A program made the position numbers and the translations under genes. A model generated the notes under the pieces. It was not told the origin of the DNA, made no database searches, and saw only the letters and a list, made by a program, of their open reading frames with translations. Shown one piece after another: positions 46,306 through 57,219 of a DNA stretch of 64,000 nt (position 1 is the stretch's first letter; every line of letters starts with the position of its first letter). Location of the stretch: contig NC_092568.1 of the NCBI RefSeq assembly GCF_037975245.1, forward strand, positions 31,652,501 to 31,716,500. Direction: 5' to 3'. This DNA is from Apostichopus japonicus (lineage: Eukaryota > Echinodermata > Holothuroidea > Aspidochirotida > Stichopodidae).

Positions 46306-48900
46306 ATGGCGGAACAGCTTAAAATAATGCAATTCAACGACAACTCCATCAAAAACAAATTACAAGAAGTACAAGACTACATGAACAATATGGATATCGA
46401 CATAGCCTGCTTCAACGAAACTCTACACAACCGCCGGCCAAACTTTCCAGACTTTAACATCATCACCAGGAGGCCTGTAGACACCAGAGGAATCATCATT
46501 GCAGTCAGGAAAAACATCAATTTCTCTGAAATAAACAACAACATCATCAACACCTACATCGCCCAAGGTGGAGAGGCAGCGGCCATCAACATCACTTTCA
46601 ACAACAGGAAACAGGTCATGGTCCTTTGCGTTTACTTCAGTGCATCAAAACAATTTCCCAGTGATTTCCTCCACTCAATTAGTAGCAACACAAAGAACAT
46701 CATCATCACTGGAGATGTCAACGCAAAGCACACGACGATAGGATGCCGGTCAACCAACAATGCAGGGATCCAGCTCAACAACCTTTTGTCAGCAAGCAAC
46801 CGTATTTGTTTAAACACCGGTGAACCCACCAAATACCTTTACACAGACTACGGGGAACCAGAGCAACTGGATTATTTCCTCATATCCAGCAACATCTATC
46901 AACTTTTCAACTCTCTTCACATCGGAGAAGAGTGACCTCGGTTCAGACCACAGACCAGTAAAATCCTTCATCTCAACACCTCCACCAAAACAAAAGTACT
47001 TCCTCCTAGACCTAACTACAAGGAAGCAAATTGGTCCCTTTACAGGATACACATCCAGACCAATATTAAACAGTACAACAATATCTCTTCTATCCAGCAA
47101 ATTGTGGAGCAGCGGAGGAAATCACCGATCTCATCACAAACGCAAACAAAGTTGCAGTACCTACTCATCCTCCACCAAGGAGATTTCAACTTCCAAGACA
47201 TATCATCAAGATCATCAAACAACGTAGACAACTTCGGAGAGCCTTTCAGAGAACAAGGAATAACGACATCAAAGCTAGACACAACAACATTAAGAGGAAA
47301 ATTGCAGAACTTATCCGCAAACAAAAAGAAGACCAATACAACAACAGGAGCAAACAACTGTCAAACAACAAGGATGCAAAGAGTTTCTGGAAACAGTCAA
47401 CAGAATTTTCTACATCAAAACAAAGCACCAACAAATACCCACCCTGAATTACAACAGTCACCACTCATCGACCGACCAGGAAAAGGCAGAGACCATCAGG
47501 ACTATTTTAGCACCGTGCACTCTGTTCCAGACAATCCACGGTACAACAAAAACATCCTTAGATTAGCCAATTTTATCAAAAGAGGATATCTTCCACCTAC
47601 CATCCCCAAGAAGAGATCTCAGTTGAGGAAAACCAGGGACATGAAAATTATATCAAGATTGGGTACATTCCAAAGATCTGGAAATCAGCCATCACCATTG
47701 TAATTCCAAAACCTGGCAATGATCACAAACACCCTGGCAGCTACAGACCCATCAGCCTCTTACCAGTCCTCGGAAAATGCCTAGAGAAAATCATCGCCCG
47801 TCGTCTTTCCAAGTTCATTAAAGAACACAACATTATCCTTGACAGCCAGTCAGGTTTTCGCCGCAACAGAAGCACAACTGACCAACTCTTCCACCTTCTA
47901 CAAGACACATCAACTCAAAGAACCAAAGGTCACCACACTATTGCAGCTTTCTTCGATGCAGAAAAAACCTTCGACAGGATGTGGCACGAAGATCTCTTAC
48001 TGAAACTCAGAAAGTACAACATTCCAATCAAACTAACAAGATGGATCTCCAGCTTCCTGTCACACTGCTCTACCAGCTTCAAAATAGGATCATCGTTCTC
48101 TTCACCACTTCAAATCAACACTGGTACACCCCAAGGCAGCACCATCAGCCCTGTTCTTTACATCCTCTATGTAGGAGACATCCCTCAACCAGACAACGAC
48201 TATACTAAAATCTCACAATACGCAGACGATATCACCATCTGGACCAGTCACATTCACCCGTACAGAGCCGAAGATTACCTACAACACTACATCAACAGAA
48301 TCCATTGGTGCAAGGACTGGAGAATAGAGCTTAACCCGAAGAAATCCCAGATTCTCTACATCGCCAAACGAAACAGAATTAGAAGAAGACAACTATATCT
48401 CACACTCAATAACACCATCATCCCAGTGACCAACCAAGTAGGATTCTTAGGAATTCACATCGACAATCGGTTAAAACTTGGGTACCAACATCGTCTCAAC
48501 CATAGAAAAGTCAAACAACGTGTCAGACTACTTTTCAGAATTGCCGGAACCGAAGAACACCCTTTAGCATCACCAAGCACTACTATGAAGATCTACAAGA
48601 TGATGATCAGACCACTCTTTGAATATGCGGCACCAGCCTTAGCCCACATACCACCTACAACACAGAACAACTTGCAGCCACACAACGCAGAGCATGCAGA
48701 GTCGCCTTCCACCTGCCACAGGATATAAACTGTGAAACAGTAACAACCATTGCCAACATTCCATCAGTGAACGAGAGACTAAATCAAGTTAGGGACAACT
48801 TCCTTGACAAAGTCGCCGTTCCTACACATCACCTACACCATTCACCAAGAATCAACTAAAACAGACACCATACGTCCTGGATACGACTCCCCTCACCGGC
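46306..48900 (+). pseudogene. Jockey/I-type LINE ORF2 (endonuclease and RT), frameshifted
   Basis: Opens MAEQLKIMQFNDNSIKNKLQ with an APE endonuclease: ACFNETL, TRGIIIAVRK, IITGDVNAKHT, EPEQLDYFLIS. A frameshift near 46935 leads to the SDLGSDHRP box. After a run of shifted frames the RT resumes at about 47690 with GSYRPISLLPVLGKCLEKII, SGFRRNRSTTDQLF, AFFDAEKTFDRMWH (motif A), NTGTPQGSTISPVLYILYVG (motif B), QYADDITIW (motif C) and GFLGIHIDNRL. The catalytic YADD survives although the frame is broken. C-terminal sequence runs to about 48900, where a TA microsatellite interrupts it. Confidence 0.85.
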
Positions 48901-48922
48901 CTAGACATGGAAATTTGGGGAC

Positions 48923-49024
<102 letters not shown>

Positions 49025-49189
49025 CGCCACAGGGATATGCAATCCGTCTAGCCTCCAGAACCAGAGCCAACCTTTGATTTCAGCCGCAACTTACCACCAT
49101 CGCCACCACTCATCGCCTCCTCAACCCTAACATGCTACCTTTCCTGTCACCGTCCAGACACATGTCTTTCCGACCCTGCCCACAAAGTT

Positions 49190-50350
49190 CATATTTAAAA
49201 ATAACTCTCAAATTTCCGGTTTATTTACCGGTCAGTGGCTTTCGCCCCTGGCTCGCTGAAGCGCCTTTCGGCGGAAACAGCTAATTACGAGACAATCTAA
49301 GCATCTAATAACACTTCAAAAAATGTTCGGCCTAGGCTAGGCTACAGTAAGTACAGCAGCCTGCACTGCAGTAGCATGGACACTGCGAACTTGTTCGGAT
49401 ACCTATAACCTTAAATAACCCAAAAACTATATCTCATGGTATAAATCACCTGAAAATATACTTGATATGGTTGGGTCATTTTGGAGAGAAAATAACTGTA
49501 GCTTTGTACTTTTTCTTGCAATTGGCTCTTGCTGTAGGTTGTCATGGTGAAATCGTGTATTTCTTAGGAGTGTCCGAACTTCGCAATACTGACTATAGTA
49601 CTAGCCTATGCCTCTCAGTGTATTAGTTGCCTTAGTTTATCGGCCTAGTTACTCCTAAGTATGCCTAGCGTCGATCTATTGAACAATATAACAAGGAAGC
49701 CTACAGTAGACCAAACACTTCGGCCGGTAAACAGTATAATGTAGCCTAAATAGTAAATATATAACGTTAGTCGTTAACATAATTTGCTGCCTACCTTCTA
49801 GTATGATCTGCCAGTAAATGCTCCGCGAAGGTAACATTGGTCATTTGTTCGATCCCCGATCTCTGTTCCAGTAGATCGTTTTTTGGGGACCCAGTCCACG
49901 TAGCACCAGCTCAAATACACTTTTCATGCCTGCAATTCTCTGTCCCTTTTTCGCTCACTGCTTTTGGCATCGGGACCCACAATAAAGCAACCTGTGCCTT
50001 CCACCTAAACAGCGCGGCGACCGCAATATACACGTTACGTGTGTTATGCTTACACTGCATGAAACTGTGCTAAATATTACGTACATTTACATACAGGATA
50101 TACACTGTACAGTAACAGTATATTACATATACCGTATCACGTGACCAAGTCAGAAATTGGAGTAACGGTGTACCAGCGAAACCTATGAAATTGGCCCGCC
50201 CTCTAAAAAATTTCTAGCTGAGAGAATACCTTTTTAACAGAAAGATCTACTTCGGACAAAATGCAACAGCATTTAATGAAAAAATCTATCACATAACATA
50301 GATCTTCGTATTTTGCTCACCCCTTTCACATCCCGTTTATGGTTAATAAA
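49190..50350. other. Gene-free stretch upstream of the 282-aa gene
   Basis: AGGCCTA-rich sequence without domains. It probably holds the promoter of the gene at 50459, but no TATA box stands out. TTACAG/GTAATT at 50360 is a possible donor for the leader intron that ends at 50454. Confidence 0.35.
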
Positions 50351-50458
50351 AAGTTACAGGTAATTTGCCTTTCTATGCTAAATTGAGGAGTCTAAAGTAA
50401 CTTTTATACGAAAATTGTATTGACATCTTTGTATATATCGTGTTTATTTTCCAGCAAA

Positions 50459-51307
50459 ATGGCATCGCATAGTGATTTGGTTGAAAAGGCGGTAAAGGTG
50501 GTTTTGGAAGACATCAGGAAGTATGCTCCTGAGGAATACAAGAAACTGAATGCAGAACCAGCCATGAAAGAGAGGATTATCCTAGCCGCGACAGAAACGG
50601 CTGAAGAAAGCCTGTTGCTTACCGATGAGTTGCGCAACCAGCCTGAAGACATCGCTGCACTACTCAGCAAGCATCTCTCCGACGAAAGAATTCAGCTAAT
50701 TCGAGGAGGGCTTGAGATTCCCACTTTCCGATTGGAAATTGCAAAGAGAGATGACGAGAAGCACTGGTTGGAATTTACCAGGGAAGGAAAACAGTTTCTA
50801 CCCTCGCGAGCAATTTCAACAGCTCTTGATGTCGATTGGGGAAGCGCCATGCAGTTGGGCAGCATCTTGGTTGAGGCCATTCTTCTCGTCATGTCTGCCG
50901 TCGGGATCTCGCCATCTCCAAGTGGAAGAGGGGTAGAGCAGGCGCTCAAGGAAGCAGCTAAAGCGATCGAAGACAGCGCAAAACTGCAGAAGGCTCTAAT
51001 AGATTTTGGTACAGCTTGGGATTCAGCAGACAGTGCCATTGGTAAAGCTAGAGCACTCTTCTTTCTTATCGTGGATATCAACTCATCTGCGGTTATTTGG
51101 ACCATCATCAAAGCTCTGTTTTACAACATAGGATGGTTTGATTGGCTGTTGACTGCTGCGAAAGTTACTGCTATGATTGTAGTAGTTGTCGGAACAGGCG
51201 GGGCTCTTCTGATCGCTGAAGCCGCCATCATTGTGCTGGATGCAGTAGCTTTTGCACGTAAGATTGCCAACGTAATCCTGCTTTCCGAAATAAAGAAAAC
51301 CCTTTAA
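50459..51307 (+). CDS. Unrecognised 282-aa protein with hydrophobic C-terminal helices
   Basis: A single coding exon. TTTATTTTCCAG ends at 50454 and CAAA separates it from the ATG, so the leader is probably spliced and this is the real start. The protein begins MASHSDLVEKAVKVVLEDIR. Residues 1-90 are charged and helical. A central segment has TFRLEIAKRDDEKHWLEFTR and VDWGSAMQLGSILVEAILLV (first hydrophobic helix, about 120-145). An alanine-rich amphipathic stretch follows, and residues about 205-275 form two or three further hydrophobic helices (IIKALFYNIGWFDWLL, AMIVVVVGTGGALLIAEAAI). There is no signal peptide. AATAAA overlaps the stop. I do not recognise the family. A soluble N-terminus plus late hydrophobic helices would suit a membrane-inserting or channel protein, but that is inference only. 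Confidence 0.8.
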   Translation: MASHSDLVEKAVKVVLEDIRKYAPEEYKKLNAEPAMKERIILAATETAEESLLLTDELRNQPEDIAALLSKHLSDERIQLIRGGLEIPTFRLEIAKRDDEKHWLEFTREGKQFLPSRAISTALDVDWGSAMQLGSILVEAILLVMSAVGISPSPSGRGVEQALKEAAKAIEDSAKLQKALIDFGTAWDSADSAIGKARALFFLIVDINSSAVIWTIIKALFYNIGWFDWLLTAAKVTAMIVVVVGTGGALLIAEAAIIVLDAVAFARKIANVILLSEIKKTL

Positions 51308-51312
51308 ATAAA
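51307..51312 (+). promoter_or_regulatory. Poly(A) signal overlapping the stop codon
   Basis: The stop TAA at 51305-51307 shares its last A with AATAAA. The 3' UTR would be only 20-30 bases, unusually short for an animal mRNA, unless another signal downstream is used. Confidence 0.6.
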
Positions 51313-51639
51313 AATTCGTTGATTACACTATATCGGTATACTACCATACTTATACACAACACATGTATTATTCTACGTGGGAACCATTTCATCTACAATT
51401 CCATTAAAAATGTCGTTCATAAAATAATCTAAATGTTAATCAATTGTTTTATAAATTGTAATAACAAAACAAATACATAAGATTTTAACTTCATATCAAG
51501 AGCAGAGCATCATTGGAAGTCTGTTAACACTATTTGTCCTTGAAATGTCTAACACATTATCAACATGTCATTTGAGGCTATAAAAGTCTTGTGTATTTTC
51601 AGTGAGTTTTCTGATACATCTGAGGAACGAAGCTAATAG

Positions 51640-52308
51640 CAAGGGCGGCGGAACCGGGGGGCACAGGGGGCACGTGCCCCCCCCCCACTTTTCCTCAGGT
51701 TAAAAATGTGCCCTTTTTCCACATAAAAATTGATGTGTCTCAAGTTAGCAAGAAGCCAGGGATTCCAGGGAACCAGAATGAACACTCGGGAAGGGCCGTT
51801 TCCGGCCATCTGAGGGGTTTGTAAAACCAAAAATTTTCTTGTACGCTCCGCGCCAACCGATGGTGGCGCTCCGCTCAGATAGTCGTGCGCACAACTTTGC
51901 AAATCCTGGCTACGCCCCTGACTTTTAATGAATTTCTGTGGGTCAAACTCAAAGCTATTTCGAAAGGAATTTTTTTTTTTAAAGATATTAACAAGAAATA
52001 AACTCTAATTAGGAAGATTCCTACATTAGCAACTAGCATGATTTCACCTCATTTTGTCTCAAAAGAAGACTTGTTCCTTGTTTCCCAATTTGCACATTGG
52101 ATATTGCAGTGCTAGTATGCATATTTTCCTTGAGGATGGGGGAGGGGGGGCGTTGATGGAGTGATGTGTATACGCAAATAAGATAATACAATAAGAGTTA
52201 TAAAGGGTACTAAATAGAAGGCTTCATCAGTCGAATCGAATTTTTGCAAAGTGCCCTTTGATGTCGGTGCCCCCCCCCCCCAGATTAAATGTGCTTCCGC
52301 CGCCCTTG
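51640..52308. mobile_element. hAT-like element with exact 8-bp TSD
   Basis: Starts CAAGGGCGGCGGAA and ends TTCCGCCGCCCTTG, perfect inverted repeats of 14 bases. It is flanked by identical GCTAATAG at 51632-51639 and 52309-52316. It is 669 bp and non-coding. Inside, a minus-oriented end of a different hAT-like family (CAGGGGCGTAGCCAGGATTT, ending at 51920) with the GCGCCACCATCGGTTGGCGC module shows nesting. Confidence 0.9.
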
Positions 52309-52319
52309 GCTAATAGTGT

Positions 52320-53100
52320 CCGTAGTATAGACTACATAGTCCAGTCACTTTAATTGATGAACCTCAGCTGTTTAAAGGATCATTTCCAGAAATTAAAAGT
52401 ATGATAGAGAACCAACCTAGACTGATAGAAGAAGCTAGGGTAAATTAACAAGAAGGTTGCAATAACAAAGTGAAGATTTTGATGTATATCTATCGTAATG
52501 GTGCACCTACTGTGACCCATTCCTGCGGAAGAATCTAGTCAGTCCAATATATGAGCTGTACATTTAATCTAGCATATCACGAGTTAGGAACAACATATTG
52601 AATTGGGAGTTTCAACTAACAATGTAGTTTTCTCGGGTTACTGTAAAACTGTGCAGGACCAAGAAGTTATGAATTTTTGTTTATTAAACACAGTGTTTTT
52701 GTTTCAAGGTTCTAGGTTGCTCATTCTTAGACTCGCAATAACATTGTTTGTCATATTTTGAATATTTCTTCCAGAATCCTCCTTTGTGTAGACTTACTGA
52801 TTTAATATACTGCAGCATATAACCCAATATCATATGTTATATTTCATTGTCTCATGACTATAATAACCAATATATTTTAAACAAAGCCAGGGAATGGGAG
52901 GGCATGCTGGGAGTCATGCATTGTTCGTGATAATTCCTCGATCGCGCCGACCCTCCCCCGCCTCCTTCTCCGAGAATTGATGCACGCCTCCTTTCATGTA
53001 ACATGGCATCCCATAGACAATCGGGGGAAATGGTTCAGTCAGGGATTTTAACTTTTAGCCGCGGTCTTCAACCACCCCCGGCCTTTCTTTCAACCTAACA
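52320..53100. other. Gene-free stretch
   Basis: Only short frames; no recognisable repeat or RNA gene. Confidence 0.45.
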
Positions 53101-53109
53101 CAATGTAAT

Positions 53110-53810
53110 AGCATAACGTTACGTTAAGAGCTACTTATATAGACTTAATTCGTAGTCAAAATATGCCTAAGAATGCACGATGATGTCTAAACCTTTATTT
53201 TTCTGGGGGAGGGGAGGATCCCCAGATCCTCTGAATGTGGATCGATTTCAACGACCGCAGGTACCGCACCCTCTGTATAAATTCCTTACTCGCCTCTGGA
53301 ATTTCCATAAAGGTTTATGCCTCAACCTAAATCAGTTGGGGAAAATTTTGAAACTGGCCCCGTGGTGAACGCATGGTAAATGTGATGATAGGTTTGCTAT
53401 ATAGAAAAATTTATAGTTGCAAAATTGAGTCAGAAATGTTCCATACTAGCCATTGTAGCCAGTAAACATGCAAGTGTTTGCATTGTCAATTATATAGGTT
53501 TACTTTACACAAACTCGTTTAGTTTTACACAAACTGTATTCTCTTATGGTCGCGGATCCAGAATATTTGTCGTGTGCACGCTCCATCTTCTTTTTTCTAA
53601 CCTGCCAAAAAAAAAGTAGCTATTGTCCCAACCTTGCGCTAAGACCTAATTTAGAGTCTAAATATACCCCAGAATGCACCATCTGACATCTACACTTTTA
53701 TGTTATTACTTATGGCGGAGTGTTACCAACCCTCAATAGAGTCGGATTCTAAGACACTACTGGGGCCCTCCTTTATAAGATCCTGCGTGTTCTTCCTTGA
53801 TATGTAAATA
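53110..53810. repeat. Two diverged copies of one dispersed repeat
   Basis: AGACTTAATTCGTAGTCAAA followed by ATATGCCTAAGAATGCACGATGATGTCTA at about 53138 is matched by CTAATTTAGAGTCTAAATAT and ACCCCAGAATGCACCATCTGACATCTA at about 53645. Each is followed by a CTTTTAT / GGGGGAGG or CTTTTATG block. The repeat class is unknown. Confidence 0.45.
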
Positions 53811-53819
53811 CAAAGGGTT

Positions 53820-55160
53820 TCAAACAATTTTTATAGAAGGCTCAATGTTAGCTTCACAATGGTTACGAAAACTACACCAGACATTTCAGTCGGTATATAT
53901 CAATGTTACAATGACGCAGTTAAACTGACATAGTTTTCGTAAATCAAATTTAGTAACGACACGACATATTGTTTCAAAATTGTAGACATTAAGAGCTCAA
54001 CCTATTAACAAAGAGACGATTTATTAAGACAATATTCTACGTCCGACTTGAACATTTAAACCCACTTTAGTTTAATATTGTAGATCAGACGGACAGATTT
54101 GAGTTGACACTTGAGACGAAAAGCTGAAATATTTGTCGAAATTTTGAAAAACAATAGTTGAAATATTATAAAACGAAATTGATACAGTCGAAGTTTTGAG
54201 GACAAGCAAAAATGCTATTAAAATTGTAAAAAACACAGTGAAGATTTGTGATGTCCTCTCTGAACCACCGTATTCTTCAAAGCTGAAATTCTTCTATGCA
54301 TGGAAAGATTGTCAACCCCACTAGTTTTTCATCAACCATCACTTAAAATGAAGTACGTTAGTTTGATATAATATATTTAGTAATAACTTGCGTGAAACGG
54401 TATACAGTGATGTTCATACTCCATGGAAATTGTGTTTTGATCTGTACTTGCATACATACAAAAGTATGGGAAAGCTTTGCTTTTTCAGTTTAACATGGAG
54501 TGCAATGCTCTTGATAGTCAGAACCACTTGGATGTATGTATTGCCTGGTCTCGTCTCTCCTTTATTGTAGAAAAATACCTTTACCAATTTCAATGCTCTA
54601 AGATCAACGGTGACCCATGACCATCGATCGATGACCTTTACATTTCATGCAACCGCCGACTTCCTCTCGGGAACTTCATAGTGCAGTAGGGTGCGTATGT
54701 GCTGCATTATAACCAGTGTGTAAATTGAAGTAGTCTGGAAGCCATTTCCAATATAACGAGGTAAGTGTATATGCGTCCGGATCAAGGCATGTCCTGGTTC
54801 ACTGGAAACGCGATCTCCTGATATAGGCCTACAGAGCATCCCGGTGGGAAACAACTTCAGGTCCACTTACTACAGACATTTCCATACACATGGCTTATGG
54901 TGGATAACCAGTTTGCTAATAGCTGTTCTTCTCTTTATATATTAGTTATCTGCCCCAGTAAATAAAGTGACTGTAAATATAGGCCTTGGCTATTACTGAC
55001 GTAATTCCTTGTACATATAACTGAAACCGGGGTCGGTATAAGTTTACACAAGGGCGCAGACATGTTGTTTATCCAGGAAATGGCTGCGATTGGCTGAAAC
55101 CCTAATGTTTTTCTGAGATCTATTTTGATTGGTGCTAACATTGTGTGGCAACGTCGTGGT
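53820..55160. other. Gene-free stretch
   Basis: Short frames only. ATTGAAATATT / GAAATTTTGA-type words between 54080 and 54200 look like a decayed short repeat. Nothing else is recognised. Confidence 0.45.
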
Positions 55161-55448
55161 GCCGTACTGCCATAGGCGTAGGAGCCTCATTTGGTTTGGG
55201 GGGGCTGTAACGACTTGCCCGAAAAATACAACCAAAGTTTTCGCGCGCTTGGCGCGCGTTCCACATGTCAATGTGCATATCATATAGGCATTCATTGGTT
55301 ATTACATCACCTACCAATAACATAAAATCATTTTCCGTGTTAGTACCCTTCCATATTGGTTAGAATATTTGGGGAAGTTGTTACAACAATAATGATAATA
55401 ATAATATAAGAAAAACACATTGTAAATTCTTCTTCTTTCAGTAGGTGC

Positions 55449-56757
55449 CAGAGGCGGAGCTAGGGGTATTGGTCGGGGGGGGGGGGGAGAATGGTCTGTA
55501 GGGGCGCTTTTGACACTATCTAAGCGGAGCGCCACCACTGGTTGGCGCGGAGCGTACAGAAATTTTTTGAGTAAAGATCCTCCCTAGATCGCCGGAAATG
55601 ACCCTTTCCGGGCCGCGAAATTATTTTTCCCACTTCGACGCGGCCACATGGGCGTGGCTTATGAATACGTCAGAGGCCGGCAAGTTTGTGACTTCGACTT
55701 CGAGCTCTTACGTATATAGCTCTTTAATTATATACTCAGCTAATATACTCAGGCCCAATATACTCAGGCCTAAGACATGACTTCATGAGATCCATGATGA
55801 TGTGCGACTGCTTCTCCCAGTCAATCGGGTCTTCTTGGAGCTCTTGAGGTAAATTCCATCACAAAATCAAACTGTGTTTGTTTATTAGATGTGTTATGAA
55901 CCTCCCGTGTCAGGAAAAGTTTGGAAAAGAACCTCCCGTGACAGCAGGGTCTGGAAAAGTTATAAATGAACCTCCCGTGGTATTGATTATTACACTTCAT
56001 ATTACACCAGGTAGGCCCACTGACCTTTCAATGCTAAAAACCTACAAAGATACATGTATTGTATTGTGCCCCATATTGTTTTATCCATCATTCTAAATTA
56101 TTTGTTCATTTATAAATGAACCCCCTTTTAAACTGCAGTAAGGAGCCTACGTGCTTTCATCATTAGTTTACGTACGCTACTGGGTATTGTTACGGACTTG
56201 AAATATTCTACCCATTTTATTAAACAGTTGTCACTTGCGTCTGTATTAACTATAACCAGGGAGCTGTTACTGTTAGAGTAGCAGCTCCCTGCTATAACTA
56301 TGACTAAATAGCAATGTCCCTCTGAACTATACTATTTATTATACTGGTACGTGTACTAGAATCCCTGACATGTAACTTAATTGAGAACTTTCAGCACCCA
56401 AACAAACACCCGAGAGATGTCACTGCATAGTCTGTGACGTAGACCAATAAGCCGTAACAACGACCGATAGTCCACGCCCATTATGCTAATATGGCCGCGT
56501 CGAAGTGGGAAAAATAATTTCGCTTCCGGGCCTTGCTAATTTGCAGATATATGAAGAATAAATAGGTGTCATCGCCATTTGTCAGAAAATAGCACCAACA
56601 ATATGTGACAAATGTCAATAGGTATTTGAGAGCGCAATATAAAATCAATAATCGCGAATAAGTAAAAAGTGGTGAAAGCTGAAAAGGGCGCCAGCAGTCC
56701 ATTTGAGTCCGTCAGGGGGCATCCGCCCCCTCTGACTGTATGGACGCTCCGCCACTG
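55449..56757. mobile_element. hAT-like element nested inside copy 2
   Basis: Starts CAGAGGCGGAGC and ends GCTCCGCCACTG. The flanking octamers GTAGGTGC and CTAGGTGG match at 6 of 8. They are the two halves of the host minisatellite word CAGTAGGTGCCC, so the site is clearly reconstructed. Long internal inverted repeats include the CGAAATTATTTTTCCCACTT word near 55618 and its complement near 56500. Three AACCTCCCGTG words lie at 55899-55980. No transposase is encoded. Confidence 0.8.
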
Positions 56758-57155
56758 CTAGGTGGCGCAAAATTCTAAGCATATTGCCCAAATTTTCACC
56801 AAAAGAATTGAAAAAAACACACTGCAAATTATTATTCTTTCAGTAGGTGCCCGAAAAAATTCTCAGTATATTGCCCGAATTTTTACCACAAAATTTGAAA
56901 AACACATTGCCAATTCTTCTTCTTTCAGTAGGTGCTCCAAAAAATTCCCAGCATATTGCCCGAATTTTCACCAAAAAATTGAAAAACACATTGCAAATTA
57001 TTATTCTTTTAGTAGATGCCCGGAAAATTCTCAGCATATTGCCGAATTTTTACCCAAAAAAAAATGAAAAACACATTGCAAATTCTTCTTCTTCCAGTAG
57101 GTGCCCGAAAAATTCTCAGCATATTGCCCGAATTTTCACCAAAAAAAATGGTTGG
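56758..57155. repeat. ~80-bp minisatellite inside the MITE
   Basis: Units contain AAAACACATTGCAAATTATT, CTTTCAGTAGGTGCCCGAAA and ATTCTCAGCATATTGCCCGA then ATTTTCACC. About five units are present here. The same unit occurs once or partly at 60755 and 61630 and about three times, inverted, at 62640-62890, so copy number differs between MITE copies. Confidence 0.88.
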
Positions 57156-57219
57156 GGGGGGCTGCAGCCCCCCCCCCCAGCCCCCCCCCCCGCCTCCTAC
57201 GCCTATGCGTACTGCCTGT

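Larger units (their letters stand above)
55171..57207. mobile_element. CATAGGCGTAGGAG-family hAT MITE, copy 2, with nested insertion
   Basis: Starts CATAGGCGTAGGAGCCTCAT and ends GCCTCCTACGCCTATG, flanked by identical CGTACTGC at 55163-55170 and 57208-57215. The left arm has GTAACGACTTGCCCGAAAAA and the (AAT)n-type spacer. The interior is a minisatellite of ~80-bp units. A second hAT-like element (55449-56757) has inserted into that minisatellite. Without it this copy would be about 720 bp. Confidence 0.92.
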
